In this document: positions 30,863 through 40,687 of the stretch, one piece after another
Numbering within the stretch: position 1 is the stretch's first letter
How the letters are laid out: each line of letters starts with the position of its first letter
From: Fusobacteriia bacterium 4572_74
GTDB lineage: Bacteria; Fusobacteriota; Fusobacteriia; Fusobacteriales; Fusobacteriaceae
Assembly: GCA_002084825.1 (NCBI GenBank)
Contig: NBMF01000006.1
Coordinates: 1-55,357, forward strand
Direction of reading: 5' to 3'
DNA: 55,357 bases
Program-made: the position numbers and the translations under genes
The notes under the pieces: generated by a model
The model's input: only the letters and a program-made list of their open reading frames with translations
Database searches by the model: none
What the model was told of the DNA's origin: nothing

Positions 30863-30896
30863 TTATCCCTATAATTAAAATTATAGGGATTTTTAT
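30863..30896 (+). terminator. Intrinsic terminator after pyrE
   Basis: ATCCCTATAATT-AAA-ATTATAGGGAT then T-run. Confidence 0.8.
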
Positions 30897-31302
30897 CTCT
30901 GTAGAAAATTAGTATAAATTAGTGGCGAAAAAGATTGAAATTTTCATCCTATAATCAAAATTATAGAAATTTTTAACAAATAGAATAATTAAGTACTCTA
31001 GAAATCAATAAAATCAGTGATTTTTATTAAATTTGCGATTTAAAGGCCTAGTAAAGAAAAATATTAGTATTTATACCATTAAATCTCTTAAAATCAAAAT
31101 AAAAGCTTCCTTAATTTTCCCTTTCTCAAAAACAAAGTCCGATTAATAAAAATATTAAATATTACTTTTGAAAATTTATAATTCGGAATGTAATCTATCA
31201 AATTTTAGAAAAAACTTTATATTTTAGTTTTTTATAATGGAACATTCGAATTTTGATAAATAAATGGGAACTTTCCCCCCTTTATTTTCAATGATTTATT
31301 TC

Positions 31303-31334
31303 GAAAGTTCCAAAATAAACATTTTGGAACTTTC
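31303..31334. repeat. 13-6-13 perfect inverted repeat, candidate tyrosine-recombinase core site
   Basis: GAAAGTTCCAAAA-TAAACA-TTTTGGAACTTTC, 80 bp upstream of recombinase ATG. Confidence 0.6.
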
Positions 31335-31413
31335 ATTGAAATATAATGAATTTTAAGGTATTATATAGTGTATTAAAATTTAAGCTAAATAATAAAATTT
31401 ATAGGAGAAATTT

Positions 31414-32145
31414 ATGGATATAAATCAATTGGATGCTCTGAAAAAAAAACTAGAAGAAAATAAAAATGATATGGTAATAAGCATCTTATTAGAAGATAAG
31501 ATAAAGGAACTTGAAAAACAGTTGAAAAAAGGAAAGAAAAAAAGATCTGTAAATAGGGAAATCAAATATTTGACCCATGCAGAATTTGACAAGTTGATGT
31601 TATCTTTTGAAGAAGCTGAAAGGTTGTTTTTAATGGATAAAAAGAAACAAAAATTTAAATTTTTCGTAAGAGATAAGTTGATTTTTCTCCTTGCCTATGA
31701 ATGCGGGCTGAGAGCAAGTGAAATTTCTAACTTGAAAAAGGAAGATTTCCACGAGAATAGTAAAGAATTATTTTGTAGGAGATTGAAGGGAAGCAGGAAT
31801 AATACTATTCGTTTAACTAAAGGAACAAGTAGACTATTAAGTAATTATATAACTTATGAAAATAATTCAAAGTACATATTTTTGAGTAGAAAATCTACAC
31901 CTTTGAGTCGTCAACATCTCACAAGGTTATGTAAAAAATATTTTGATTTGGCAGATATACCAAAAGAAAAACAACACTTTCATACCTTAAAACATACAGC
32001 AGGAGTTCATTTGGCTGATTATGGACTAGACATAAAGGAAGTTCAATACATTTTAGGGCATAGAAATGTCGAAAATACTATGATATATTTTGATTTCACA
32101 TCTAAACAACAAGAAGTTTTATATGGTAAATTAGGTAGAAATTAA
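31414..32145 (+). CDS. Tyrosine recombinase/integrase, short (243 aa)
   Basis: AYECGLRASEISNL (Arg I), HTLKHTAGVHLADYG (HxxK variant), LGHRNVENTMIYFDF (His, Tyr). Confidence 0.9.
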   Translation: MDINQLDALKKKLEENKNDMVISILLEDKIKELEKQLKKGKKKRSVNREIKYLTHAEFDKLMLSFEEAERLFLMDKKKQKFKFFVRDKLIFLLAYECGLRASEISNLKKEDFHENSKELFCRRLKGSRNNTIRLTKGTSRLLSNYITYENNSKYIFLSRKSTPLSRQHLTRLCKKYFDLADIPKEKQHFHTLKHTAGVHLADYGLDIKEVQYILGHRNVENTMIYFDFTSKQQEVLYGKLGRN

Positions 32146-32187
32146 GCAATCTAAAAAATAAAAATTACTCCACATAATGATTAAATG

Positions 32188-32229
32188 AACTAAAAAAAAA
32201 GGAGATAAAATCTCCTTTTTTTTAGTTCA
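32188..32229. terminator. Bidirectional terminator between recombinase and HU genes
   Basis: GAACTAAAAAAAAAGGAGA...TCTCCTTTTTTTTAGTTC. Confidence 0.8.
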
Positions 32230-32497
32230 TTTTGTCATTTAATTTTTTTCCAGCTTTAAACTTAACAGCTTTTTTTGCAGGAATAGTGATCTCTTCACCG
32301 GTTTTAGGATTTCTTCCTTTTCTTTCAGCTCTTGCAACTACTTCAAATTTTCCCCATCCGATAAAGTTAACTTCATCACCGTTTAATAATACTTCTTCAA
32401 CAGTTGCCATAAATGTATCTAATTTTCTTTCAGCTTCTGCCTTAGATTCAAAATTTCCTCTCTCTGCAAATAATGCTACAAATTCTTTTTTAGTCAT
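32222..32497 (-). CDS. hup: HU family DNA-binding protein
   Basis: FIGWGKFEVVARAERKGRNPKTGEEITIPAKKAVKFKAGKKL; start after GGAGGT. Confidence 0.95.
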   Translation of the reverse strand: MTKKEFVALFAERGNFESKAEAERKLDTFMATVEEVLLNGDEVNFIGWGKFEVVARAERKGRNPKTGEEITIPAKKAVKFKAGKKLNDKMN

Positions 32498-32707
32498 TTT
32501 AATACCTCCCATTTTTTATCCCTTATAAAACAAGGGCTTCAATGCTTCTATCAATTTATACCATATTTAATAGAGGATTTCAACTTTTTTATATAATTAT
32601 TATTCTATTTGTTATTTTTAAATAAATAAAATTTATTTTAACATTTCATATTTTTAAAAAAAAAATTTTGAAAATATGAAAATGAGTGGTAATATATATA
32701 ATATAAA

Positions 32708-32723
32708 ACACAATATCTAGTGT
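32708..32723. promoter_or_regulatory. NrdR-box-like operator
   Basis: ACACAATATCTAGTGT resembles NrdR box ACACWATATATWGTGT with one deviation, near TATAAT and upstream of RNR. Confidence 0.6.
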
Positions 32724-32763
32724 TAAAATAAAATAAAAAACTATATAATGGGGTGAAGTTATT

Positions 32764-35025
32764 TTGAATGAAGTAAAGTGGTTAGGAGAAGAAAATATTT
32801 TAGGTCAAGATATTTGGAGAAAAAAATATAAATACAATGATGAAACTTTTAAAGAATGGTTGGAAAGAATTTCCAATGGTGACCTCTCATTAAAGGAAGC
32901 TATCATTAATAAAGAATTTATTTTTGCAGGTAGAATATTAGCCAATAGAGGACTACATAAGTTAGGAAGGAAGATAACTTATTCAAATTGTTATGTATTG
33001 ACTCCTCCAGAAGACAATTTAGAATCGATATTTGAAACAGCTAAAAAATTGGCTCGTACTTTTTCTTACGGTGGTGGATGCGGAATAGATATATCTAATC
33101 TGAGACCTAGGGGATCTGTAGTTAATAATTCGGCTATGGAAACTACGGGATCGGTATCTTTTATGGATCTATACAACCTTACTACAGAGATCATAGGACA
33201 AAATGGTAGGAGGGGGGCACTGATGCTTTCTCTTTCAATAGATCATCCGGATATTCAAGATTTTATAGGAGTAAAAGGAGATCTTTCTAAAGTTCAGAAA
33301 GCTAATATTTCTATTAGAATGACTGATGAATTTATGGAAAAAGTAAAAAAAGATGAATTATTTACATTGAAATTTGAAGTTTTAGATACAGATCAGATTG
33401 TTCAGATTGTAAAAAAAGAAGTTAGAGCTAAAAAATTATTTAAAGAATTAGCTCGTCAAAATTGGAATTACGCTGAACCAGGAATGTTATTTTGGGATAG
33501 AATATCTAATTGGAATCTTTTGAGTGAAGATGAAAATTTTGAATTTGCAGGTACTAATCCCTGTGCAGAAGAACCTCTTCCTGCAGGTGGTAGTTGTTTA
33601 TTAGGATCATTGATTCTTCCTAGCTTTTTGAATGAAACAAAAGACGAGTTTGATTTTGACAGGTTAAAAAAAGCCGTGAGAATAGGAGTAAAATCCCTTA
33701 ATAATGTTTTAGATGAAGGTTTACCTCTACATCCATTAAAGGAGCAGAGAGAGTCAGTAGCTGACTGGAGACAGATAGGATTAGGTATCTTAGGATTAGG
33801 AGACCTCCTTATCCAACTAGACCTCAGATATGGTTCTCCTGAATCAATAGAATTCTGTGATACTCTGAGTAAAATTATTATTATTGAAGCTCTCAAAGAG
33901 AGTGCTCTCCTTGCAAAAGAAAGTGGAACTTACCCTAATTTTAATTTAGAGGCGACCTTAAAGTCACCATTTTTAATTGAAAATTCTAATGAAGAAGTTA
34001 TAGAATTAATTAAAAAAGATGGATTAAGAAATTCACAATTACTTACAATAGCTCCTACAGGATCTATTGGTACTATGTTACAAATGAGTACAGGAATCGA
34101 ACCTAACTTTGCTTTTTCTTATACAAGAAAGACAGAAAGTTTACATGGAGAAGATGTATTTTATGAAGTTGTTTCTCCTATTGCTAAAGAATATATGGAA
34201 GAATATGATATTGAGAGTATTGATGATCTTCCTGAATTTTTTATAACTGCTCAAAATTTAGATCCTATTGAAAGGTTAAAAATGCAAGCTATTTGGCAAA
34301 ATAGAATAGATGCCAGTATCTCCTCTACTGTAAACTTAATAAATAAAACTACCATAGAAGAAGTGGAAAATATTTATTTAAAAGCTTGGGAGTTAGGATT
34401 AAAAGGAGTTACTGTATATAGATCTGGATGTGCCCGTGAGGGAATATTAACATTAAAAAATGAAGAGGAAGAAGAAACTACAGAATTATCTAGGGGAGAA
34501 TTAAAAAGTATAGTTGAAGACACAATATACTATCCTAAAAACTTACGAATTGGTTGTGGAAAATTAAAGGTAATGATCGGGTATTCTCCAAGTGAAAATA
34601 TGATCCAAGATCTATATGTAATAAGAAGTGGATCTGGTGGTTGTGAAAAAAACATTCAAGCTGTGGCTATATTTATGTCTGGGATGCTTAGGCTAGGAGG
34701 AAACTTATTTATGCTAGAAAAATCTATCGAAGGTATTAGTGGTTGTCCTGCTTTTGCAAGGGGAAATGCCATAGGAAAAAAATTATCTAAAGGTGATACT
34801 TGTCCACTTGCGATCTTGAATACATTAAAGGAATTCGAAACTGAGATGGGCTTAAAAAACTTTGAAAAAGCACAGGCTTTTATAAAACAAAAAGAAGAAA
34901 AATTTAATGAAAGTATCGATGAAATACATATTCATAAAGCAATTTGTCCTGACTGTGGAGAATTATTAGAAATATCTGGTGGTTGCTATTCTTGTAGAGC
35001 TTGTGGATATTCAAAATGTGATTAA
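32764..35025 (+). CDS. nrdJ: Adenosylcobalamin-dependent (class II) ribonucleoside-diphosphate reductase
   Basis: SYGGGCGIDISNLRPRGS, NPCAEEPLP, APTGSIGTM, C-terminal TSCPD-like and zinc-ribbon CPDCGELL...CYSCRACGYSKC; TTG start. Confidence 0.9.
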   Translation: MNEVKWLGEENILGQDIWRKKYKYNDETFKEWLERISNGDLSLKEAIINKEFIFAGRILANRGLHKLGRKITYSNCYVLTPPEDNLESIFETAKKLARTFSYGGGCGIDISNLRPRGSVVNNSAMETTGSVSFMDLYNLTTEIIGQNGRRGALMLSLSIDHPDIQDFIGVKGDLSKVQKANISIRMTDEFMEKVKKDELFTLKFEVLDTDQIVQIVKKEVRAKKLFKELARQNWNYAEPGMLFWDRISNWNLLSEDENFEFAGTNPCAEEPLPAGGSCLLGSLILPSFLNETKDEFDFDRLKKAVRIGVKSLNNVLDEGLPLHPLKEQRESVADWRQIGLGILGLGDLLIQLDLRYGSPESIEFCDTLSKIIIIEALKESALLAKESGTYPNFNLEATLKSPFLIENSNEEVIELIKKDGLRNSQLLTIAPTGSIGTMLQMSTGIEPNFAFSYTRKTESLHGEDVFYEVVSPIAKEYMEEYDIESIDDLPEFFITAQNLDPIERLKMQAIWQNRIDASISSTVNLINKTTIEEVENIYLKAWELGLKGVTVYRSGCAREGILTLKNEEEEETTELSRGELKSIVEDTIYYPKNLRIGCGKLKVMIGYSPSENMIQDLYVIRSGSGGCEKNIQAVAIFMSGMLRLGGNLFMLEKSIEGISGCPAFARGNAIGKKLSKGDTCPLAILNTLKEFETEMGLKNFEKAQAFIKQKEEKFNESIDEIHIHKAICPDCGELLEISGGCYSCRACGYSKCD

Positions 35026-35041
35026 TTTTTGTTTATATTGA

Positions 35042-35087
35042 AAACCTCCTATTTTTATAGTATTATATAAAAAAGAATAGGAGGTTT
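35042..35087 (+). promoter_or_regulatory. Inverted repeat that includes the aroQ Shine-Dalgarno, with embedded promoter
   Basis: AAACCTCCTATT...AATAGGAGGTTT 12-bp arms; TTGAAA-17-TATTAT overlapping. Confidence 0.55.
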
Positions 35088-35089
35088 AT

Positions 35090-35542
35090 ATGAAAATTTT
35101 AGTTATAAATGGGCCCAATATAAATATGTTAGGAATTAGAGAAAAAAAAATATACGGGGATCTATCATACCCTAGATTAGTAGAGATGATAGAAGAAAAA
35201 TCAAAAGCATTAAAAATTCAAATCGAGTGTTTTCAAAATAATATTGAGGGTGAAATAATCAATAAAATCCAAAGTGCATATGCTGAATATGATGGTATTA
35301 TAATAAACCCTGCAGCATATACCCACTATAGTATTGCTATCTTAGATGCAATCAAATCAGTATCCATCCCAACGATAGAAGTTCACCTTACTAATATTCA
35401 CTCTAGAGAAAAATTTAGACATCAATCTGTTACAGCTTCTGCTTGTGTAGGTCAGATATCTGGATTTGGACCTTATGGATATCTTATGGCATTGAATTAT
35501 TTTAAACAGATAGGAGTTATTGATGAAAAAATTTGTAATTAA
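35090..35542 (+). CDS. aroQ: 3-dehydroquinate dehydratase, type II
   Basis: INGPNINMLGIRE, NPAAYTHYSIAILDAI, EVHLTNIHSRE. Confidence 0.95.
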   Translation: MKILVINGPNINMLGIREKKIYGDLSYPRLVEMIEEKSKALKIQIECFQNNIEGEIINKIQSAYAEYDGIIINPAAYTHYSIAILDAIKSVSIPTIEVHLTNIHSREKFRHQSVTASACVGQISGFGPYGYLMALNYFKQIGVIDEKICN

Positions 35543-36065
35543 GAAAAATATTATATTTATAGTCTTATTTATTGGTTTTCTTTCATTTTTTACATTTTTT
35601 AAGATAAAAAATAAGTATAGTCTATCATCCTTATCTAATACAAATAAAAACCTTACTCTAGTTAGAAGGGCGGTAGATGATTTCTATAGTACATATAAGA
35701 GATATCCTAGTGAGGAAGAGATAAAGGGTTGCGATGAAGAAAAAAAATTCTTCTCTATACTAGCTGATAACAGTGACAGAGGATTTAATCTCTTAAAGAA
35801 TTTTGAATTTCCAGGGACTCCCACATATACAAAGGATGTAGATGGTATATCTGTAGAGATAGAAAGAAACAATAACATTAAAATTTGTAATAGATTAGAG
35901 AATTTAGGTTTAGATAATGAGTTTTATACTTCAAATGGGGGATGGATCTACTCACCTAAAAACGGTGAATTTAGGGCAAACATTCAAGATTATCGGGCTA
36001 AAGATAAAAAAATATCTCCTAGTAGACCTAAATGGGGAAATAATATAGATTGGTATTATAAATAG
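35523..36065 (+). CDS. Single-TM protein with type II secretion pseudopilin-like C-terminus
   Basis: N-terminal TM helix, AVDDFYSTYKRYPSEEE, NGGWIYSPKNGEFRANI; overlaps aroQ end. Confidence 0.55.
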   Translation: MKKFVIKKNIIFIVLFIGFLSFFTFFKIKNKYSLSSLSNTNKNLTLVRRAVDDFYSTYKRYPSEEEIKGCDEEKKFFSILADNSDRGFNLLKNFEFPGTPTYTKDVDGISVEIERNNNIKICNRLENLGLDNEFYTSNGGWIYSPKNGEFRANIQDYRAKDKKISPSRPKWGNNIDWYYK

Positions 36066-36092
36066 GAGGATTTCTCCTCCTATTTATATATT
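36058..36092. terminator. Bidirectional terminator overlapping gene ends
   Basis: AAATAGGAGGA-TTTC-TCCTCCTATTT. Confidence 0.65.
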
Positions 36093-37435
36093 TTTAAAAT
36101 TTTTAATTTTAATTTATCTGGGACTATATAATTATTATTAGAGATATTCTTTATAGCAATAAAAGGTTTATGTCGATAGTTTTTCTTGATCCTATTTTTT
36201 CCTTCTAGCTCTTCTTCTATATCATTTGTAAATTCCACTATTTCTCCTATTTTTTTATTGATCAATCTCCTAATTCCTTTATTATGTCTTCTGCTGACAA
36301 GACGTGTTTCCTCATCCCTCCAAATGTGCTCATCTTTATCATATACAGCTACATATGGTATTTTGTATTGATTTAATAGCCTTATAAATTGAGGAATACT
36401 ACTTTTACTTCCACATTCCACAATGGAATATTCATACTTATATACTCCTAATTTTTTTGCTAAAAATGGTATAATTATCTTATCCGTCTGGCCCTCTACT
36501 AATATGACTTTTTTTGCAAAAAAAAGTTCTCCTCTATCAGGATTCATCCAATAATTCATATTGAAATTTTGTATTTCATCTCCTTTAAATAAATCTCTCT
36601 TATGCTGTATTACATGGGTTCCACTATCATTTCTTCTAACTAAACATATAGATTTATAATTATTTAGCTCTATAAATGAACTAGAATGGGTAGTCACGTA
36701 TATCTGTCCACCATATCTGGCAATATTTGTCATAACTGAATGTAGTTCCCTTTCAGCTTGTGGATGTAGGTATAGTTCCGGTTCCTCATACATAATTATT
36801 GCGTTTCCCAATAGATTATATCGGGTACTCTTTGTCACACTGGCTATTCTTCTCATTATCCTAAACATTACTTCCCTCTGAAGACCTCTACTGGCATATC
36901 TTTCTTCTAGATACTGCATCTCTAAATCTAATTTATCAATTAATTTTTCCACATAAACAAGTTTATTGTTATTACTTAAAACCAATATAATTTTTTCATA
37001 TATATCTAAGATCGTCTTATTTGACGAAGCAGAGAATGATGGAATAAATATAATCTCTATATTTTCTCTTATATAATATTCTAAATGTTCTGATAAAGGA
37101 ATAAAGTTGTTATTTTTTTTATAAAAATATTCTTTTTTGTCCGATGAAAGAACTTTTTTTATGATAATTTCATCATCAGAATTTTTAATTTCTTTAAAAA
37201 CATTTAGTTCCTTTAACTTCAAACTGTCAAAAGTTAGAATAAGTTCTGTAGGAATATTTATATGATAACTATGTTTATTTTTAAATGTAATCTTATCAAA
37301 AAATAAAAGTATAGCAGATAAAATATTTGATTTACCGTGGTTACTCTGCCCTATAAATAATAAGAAATTTTCAAATTCTATATAAGTTTCATCTATAGAT
37401 TTCCAATTTTTAATTGTTAAATTTTTAATATACAT
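36080..37435 (-). CDS. OLD-family ATPase/TOPRIM nuclease
   Basis: FIGQSNHGKSNILSAI (Walker A), YEEPELYLHPQAE (ABC-type), VILVEGQTDKIIIPFLA...VAVYDKDEH (TOPRIM). Confidence 0.85.
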   Translation of the reverse strand: MYIKNLTIKNWKSIDETYIEFENFLLFIGQSNHGKSNILSAILLFFDKITFKNKHSYHINIPTELILTFDSLKLKELNVFKEIKNSDDEIIIKKVLSSDKKEYFYKKNNNFIPLSEHLEYYIRENIEIIFIPSFSASSNKTILDIYEKIILVLSNNNKLVYVEKLIDKLDLEMQYLEERYASRGLQREVMFRIMRRIASVTKSTRYNLLGNAIIMYEEPELYLHPQAERELHSVMTNIARYGGQIYVTTHSSSFIELNNYKSICLVRRNDSGTHVIQHKRDLFKGDEIQNFNMNYWMNPDRGELFFAKKVILVEGQTDKIIIPFLAKKLGVYKYEYSIVECGSKSSIPQFIRLLNQYKIPYVAVYDKDEHIWRDEETRLVSRRHNKGIRRLINKKIGEIVEFTNDIEEELEGKNRIKKNYRHKPFIAIKNISNNNYIVPDKLKLKILKIYK

Positions 37436-37577
37436 CTTTCTCCTCCTATTATTTCTTTAAGCCCATTACTAGTATACCTAATGTTTCATGGAAATGCTAG
37501 AAATACTAAATTTTAAAGGTGTTCAAAGATTTATTTTGTATAAAAAAAAGACTATAACATTACTAGGAGGTATAAAT

Positions 37578-38483
37578 ATGAAGATAGGTATCATAGGTTT
37601 AGGAAAAATGGGAGGGAAAATTGCTTTGAGGTTATTAAAATATAATCATGAAGTTTTTGTATACGAACATCATCGTGACAAGATTGATCACATGGTAGAT
37701 CATGGAGGTGTTGGATTTGATAATGTAGATAAATTCATAGAAGAGATAAATACCCATGAAACACCTGTAATTTGGGTTATGATTCCATCTGGTGATATTA
37801 CAAATAATGTTTTGATAGAACTTGGTGAAAAATTAAAAAAAGGTGCAATAGTCATAGATGGTGGAAATTCCAATTATAAAGATAGTATCAATACAGCAGC
37901 TTTATTAAAAGAAAAATCAATAAATCTATTAGATATAGGTACCAGTGGAGGACTTTGGGGATTTGAAAATGGATATTGTTTAATGGTTGGAGGAGAGAGA
38001 AAAATATTTGATACAGTAACACCACTCTTAAAAGACCTGAGTGCTCCAGGAGGATATGAATATATGGGAGAAAGTGGCAGTGGCCATTTTGTAAAGATGA
38101 TACATAATGGTATTGAATATGGAATGATGCAGGCTTATGCCGAAGGATTTGAAATATTAAAATCTAAGAAAGAATTTAATATAAATCTTGATAAGGTTAC
38201 CAACGTATGGCAACATGGAAGTATTATCGAATCTTTTTTGTTAAATCTAACTAAAGACATGTTTAAAAATGATCCTGATTTAAATAATATCAAAGGGTGG
38301 GTAGAAGATTCAGGAGAAGGTCGATGGACAGTATTAGAAGCATTAAAAAACAATGTTTCTGCACCTGTAATTACCTTATCTCTTATGCAGAGATTTCGAT
38401 CTCGAAAAGAAGAAACATTCAGTGATAAAGTTTTGGCAAGTTTGAGAAAGGAGTTTGGAGGTCATAGTATAAAAGAGAAGTAG
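37578..38483 (+). CDS. gnd: 6-phosphogluconate dehydrogenase, short (GndA/YqeC-type) form
   Basis: IGLGKMGGKIALRL, IDGGNSNYKDS, GHFVKMIHNGIEYGMMQA; start after AGGAGG. Confidence 0.92.
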   Translation: MKIGIIGLGKMGGKIALRLLKYNHEVFVYEHHRDKIDHMVDHGGVGFDNVDKFIEEINTHETPVIWVMIPSGDITNNVLIELGEKLKKGAIVIDGGNSNYKDSINTAALLKEKSINLLDIGTSGGLWGFENGYCLMVGGERKIFDTVTPLLKDLSAPGGYEYMGESGSGHFVKMIHNGIEYGMMQAYAEGFEILKSKKEFNINLDKVTNVWQHGSIIESFLLNLTKDMFKNDPDLNNIKGWVEDSGEGRWTVLEALKNNVSAPVITLSLMQRFRSRKEETFSDKVLASLRKEFGGHSIKEK

Positions 38484-38493
38484 GAGGATTAGA

Positions 38494-39999
38494 ATGGATT
38501 TAGATATGAAAACATTATGTGAACCAGAGGGTATCGATGTAAATACCCAGCCATTTATTTTAATTATTTTTGGAGGAGGAGGAGATTTAAGTCAGAAAAA
38601 ATTAATCCCAGCTCTTTATAATCTCTTTAAATTAGATAAACTAAATAATGATTCTTATATTCTCTCCTACGGTAGGAGAGAAAGAACTCAAGCTGAATAT
38701 AGGACGTTGGTAAAAACTTCTATTGAAAGAAATTTTGAGAAAGAATATATACATATTGAAGATGCTTTTTTAGAAAAATTTAGTTATATTGATGGAGATT
38801 CTGAAAAATTAGGAGGAGTAGAGAAAATAAATAAATATATTTGTAAATTTAAAGATATAAAAAAATATCAAATAATATTTTATCTAGCAACTCCTCCAAA
38901 TTTAGCAAAAAATATTTTAAATTTAATTCAAAAATTAAAACTATGTGACAAACCTTTTAAAAAGAAGATTGTCATGGAAAAGCCTTTTGGAATAGATACT
39001 GTATCTGCAATAAATTTAAATAAGGATCTGAATAAAATATTTAAAGAGGAAGAAATATATAGGATAGATCATTATTTGGGGAAGGAAACCGTCCAAAATA
39101 TCTTATTTTTTAGATTTGGAAACAGTATATTTGAACCTCTGTGGAATAGAAGTTTTATAGATCATATCCAAATTACAGTAGCAGAAGATATTGGGATCGG
39201 GTCTCGTGGAAATTTTTATGAAAAAGCTGGTGTTTTAAAAGATATTATTCAAAACCATATGATGCAGCTTATAGCTCTCGTAGCTATGGAGCCTCCTACT
39301 AACTTTGAGGCTGACTGTATAAGAGATGAAAAAGTAAAAATATTTAAAAGCATTTCTAGTATGAGTAAAGAATATATGGAGGAGAACTTGGTCTTAGGTC
39401 AGTATGGACCCGGCGAAATAAATGGTGAAAATATTGTGGGATATCAAGATGAAAAAAACGTAAGCAAAGATTCAAATATGGGAACATTTTTTTCTGGTAA
39501 ATTCCATATAGATAATTGGCGTTGGGCAGGAATTCCTTTTTATGTGAGGGCAGGTAAGAGGCTTAATAAAAAATTAACTGAAATAGTAGTAACTTTTAAA
39601 ATACCACCATTAAAATTATTTGGGAATACTTGTAGAGATATACTGGCTAACGAACTTGTTTTTTCTATCCAGCCTGAAGAAAAAATATCCATATCAATAA
39701 ATATGAAATATCCCGGAGTGGAAAACTATCCTCATCCGGTAGAAATGAACTTCAATTATTCTAAATTAGATACCGTATTTCTTACTGCTTATGAGAGATT
39801 GTTGGTTGACTGTATAAAAGGGGATTTAACATTATTTTCAAGACAAGATGGTATAGAACAGATGTGGAAAGTATTGGATCCTATAGTGGATTATTTCAAT
39901 AAAGCAGATTTTAAATTTCCAAATTATTCTCCTGGTACTTGGGGGCCTATAAAAAGTGATATTTTGTTGAAAAAAGATGGTAGGAAGTGGAGGATATGA
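38494..39999 (+). CDS. zwf: Glucose-6-phosphate 1-dehydrogenase
   Basis: FGGGGDLSQKKLIPALY, RIDHYLGKE. Confidence 0.96.
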   Translation: MDLDMKTLCEPEGIDVNTQPFILIIFGGGGDLSQKKLIPALYNLFKLDKLNNDSYILSYGRRERTQAEYRTLVKTSIERNFEKEYIHIEDAFLEKFSYIDGDSEKLGGVEKINKYICKFKDIKKYQIIFYLATPPNLAKNILNLIQKLKLCDKPFKKKIVMEKPFGIDTVSAINLNKDLNKIFKEEEIYRIDHYLGKETVQNILFFRFGNSIFEPLWNRSFIDHIQITVAEDIGIGSRGNFYEKAGVLKDIIQNHMMQLIALVAMEPPTNFEADCIRDEKVKIFKSISSMSKEYMEENLVLGQYGPGEINGENIVGYQDEKNVSKDSNMGTFFSGKFHIDNWRWAGIPFYVRAGKRLNKKLTEIVVTFKIPPLKLFGNTCRDILANELVFSIQPEEKISISINMKYPGVENYPHPVEMNFNYSKLDTVFLTAYERLLVDCIKGDLTLFSRQDGIEQMWKVLDPIVDYFNKADFKFPNYSPGTWGPIKSDILLKKDGRKWRI

Positions 40000-40640
40000 T
40001 ACCTATAAAAATATTTGAATCTGAAATATCCATGGCTATGAATGCTATAGATATAATTAAGTCTGAATTACAGAGAAAAAAAAAGTTGTCCATAGCTTTT
40101 TCCGGTGGGAAAACACCCATTAAATTCTTTCAATTATTAGCTACAGAAGATATAAATTGGGAAAATATAAATATTTTTTTAGTGGATGAACGGTGGGTTC
40201 CGTTAGATGATTTAGATAGTAATTATAACATGATTAATATTTTTTTATTAAATTATATTATTATTCCTAATAAAAATATCCACCATGTACACTACTCCTC
40301 ATCTATAGAGCAATCCAAAAAAGAATATGAAGATGACCTTTTAAAATACTTTAAGGGGAATATAATGTTTGATCTAATTTTTTTAGGAGTAGGAAATGAT
40401 GGGCATACTGCATCTATCTTTGAAAAAAATGAAACGGATCTGTTAGAGAACGTTATTATAACATCTAGTAGGAGACATCTACATAAGAGAATTTCATTGG
40501 GAATGAGTATAATTAATAGAGCCAAAAGAAAAATTTTTTTATTGGGGCCTGAAAAAATATCTATTATAAAATCATCAGTTTCTAAAAATCTACCTATATC
40601 TAAGGTAGTCAATCCAAAATTTTTATCCTATACAAAATAA
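39996..40640 (+). CDS. pgl: 6-phosphogluconolactonase
   Basis: LSIAFSGGKTPIKFF, FLVDERWVPLDDLDSNYNMI, LGVGNDGHTASIF. Confidence 0.9.
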   Translation: MIPIKIFESEISMAMNAIDIIKSELQRKKKLSIAFSGGKTPIKFFQLLATEDINWENINIFLVDERWVPLDDLDSNYNMINIFLLNYIIIPNKNIHHVHYSSSIEQSKKEYEDDLLKYFKGNIMFDLIFLGVGNDGHTASIFEKNETDLLENVIITSSRRHLHKRISLGMSIINRAKRKIFLLGPEKISIIKSSVSKNLPISKVVNPKFLSYTK

Positions 40641-40647
40641 ATTAAAA

Positions 40648-40687
40648 ATAGAGGGAACAATTATTTAGTTGCTCCCTTAAAAAAAAT
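40648..40687. terminator. Terminator between convergent genes
   Basis: AGGGAACAA...TTGCTCCCT hairpin with flanking A/T run. Confidence 0.65.

Noticed and set aside
30940-30985. CCTATAATCAAAATTATAGAAATTTTT as a second terminator or small RNA end
   Set aside because: Looks like a degraded copy of the pyrE terminator with a weak stem and no recognisable transcript.
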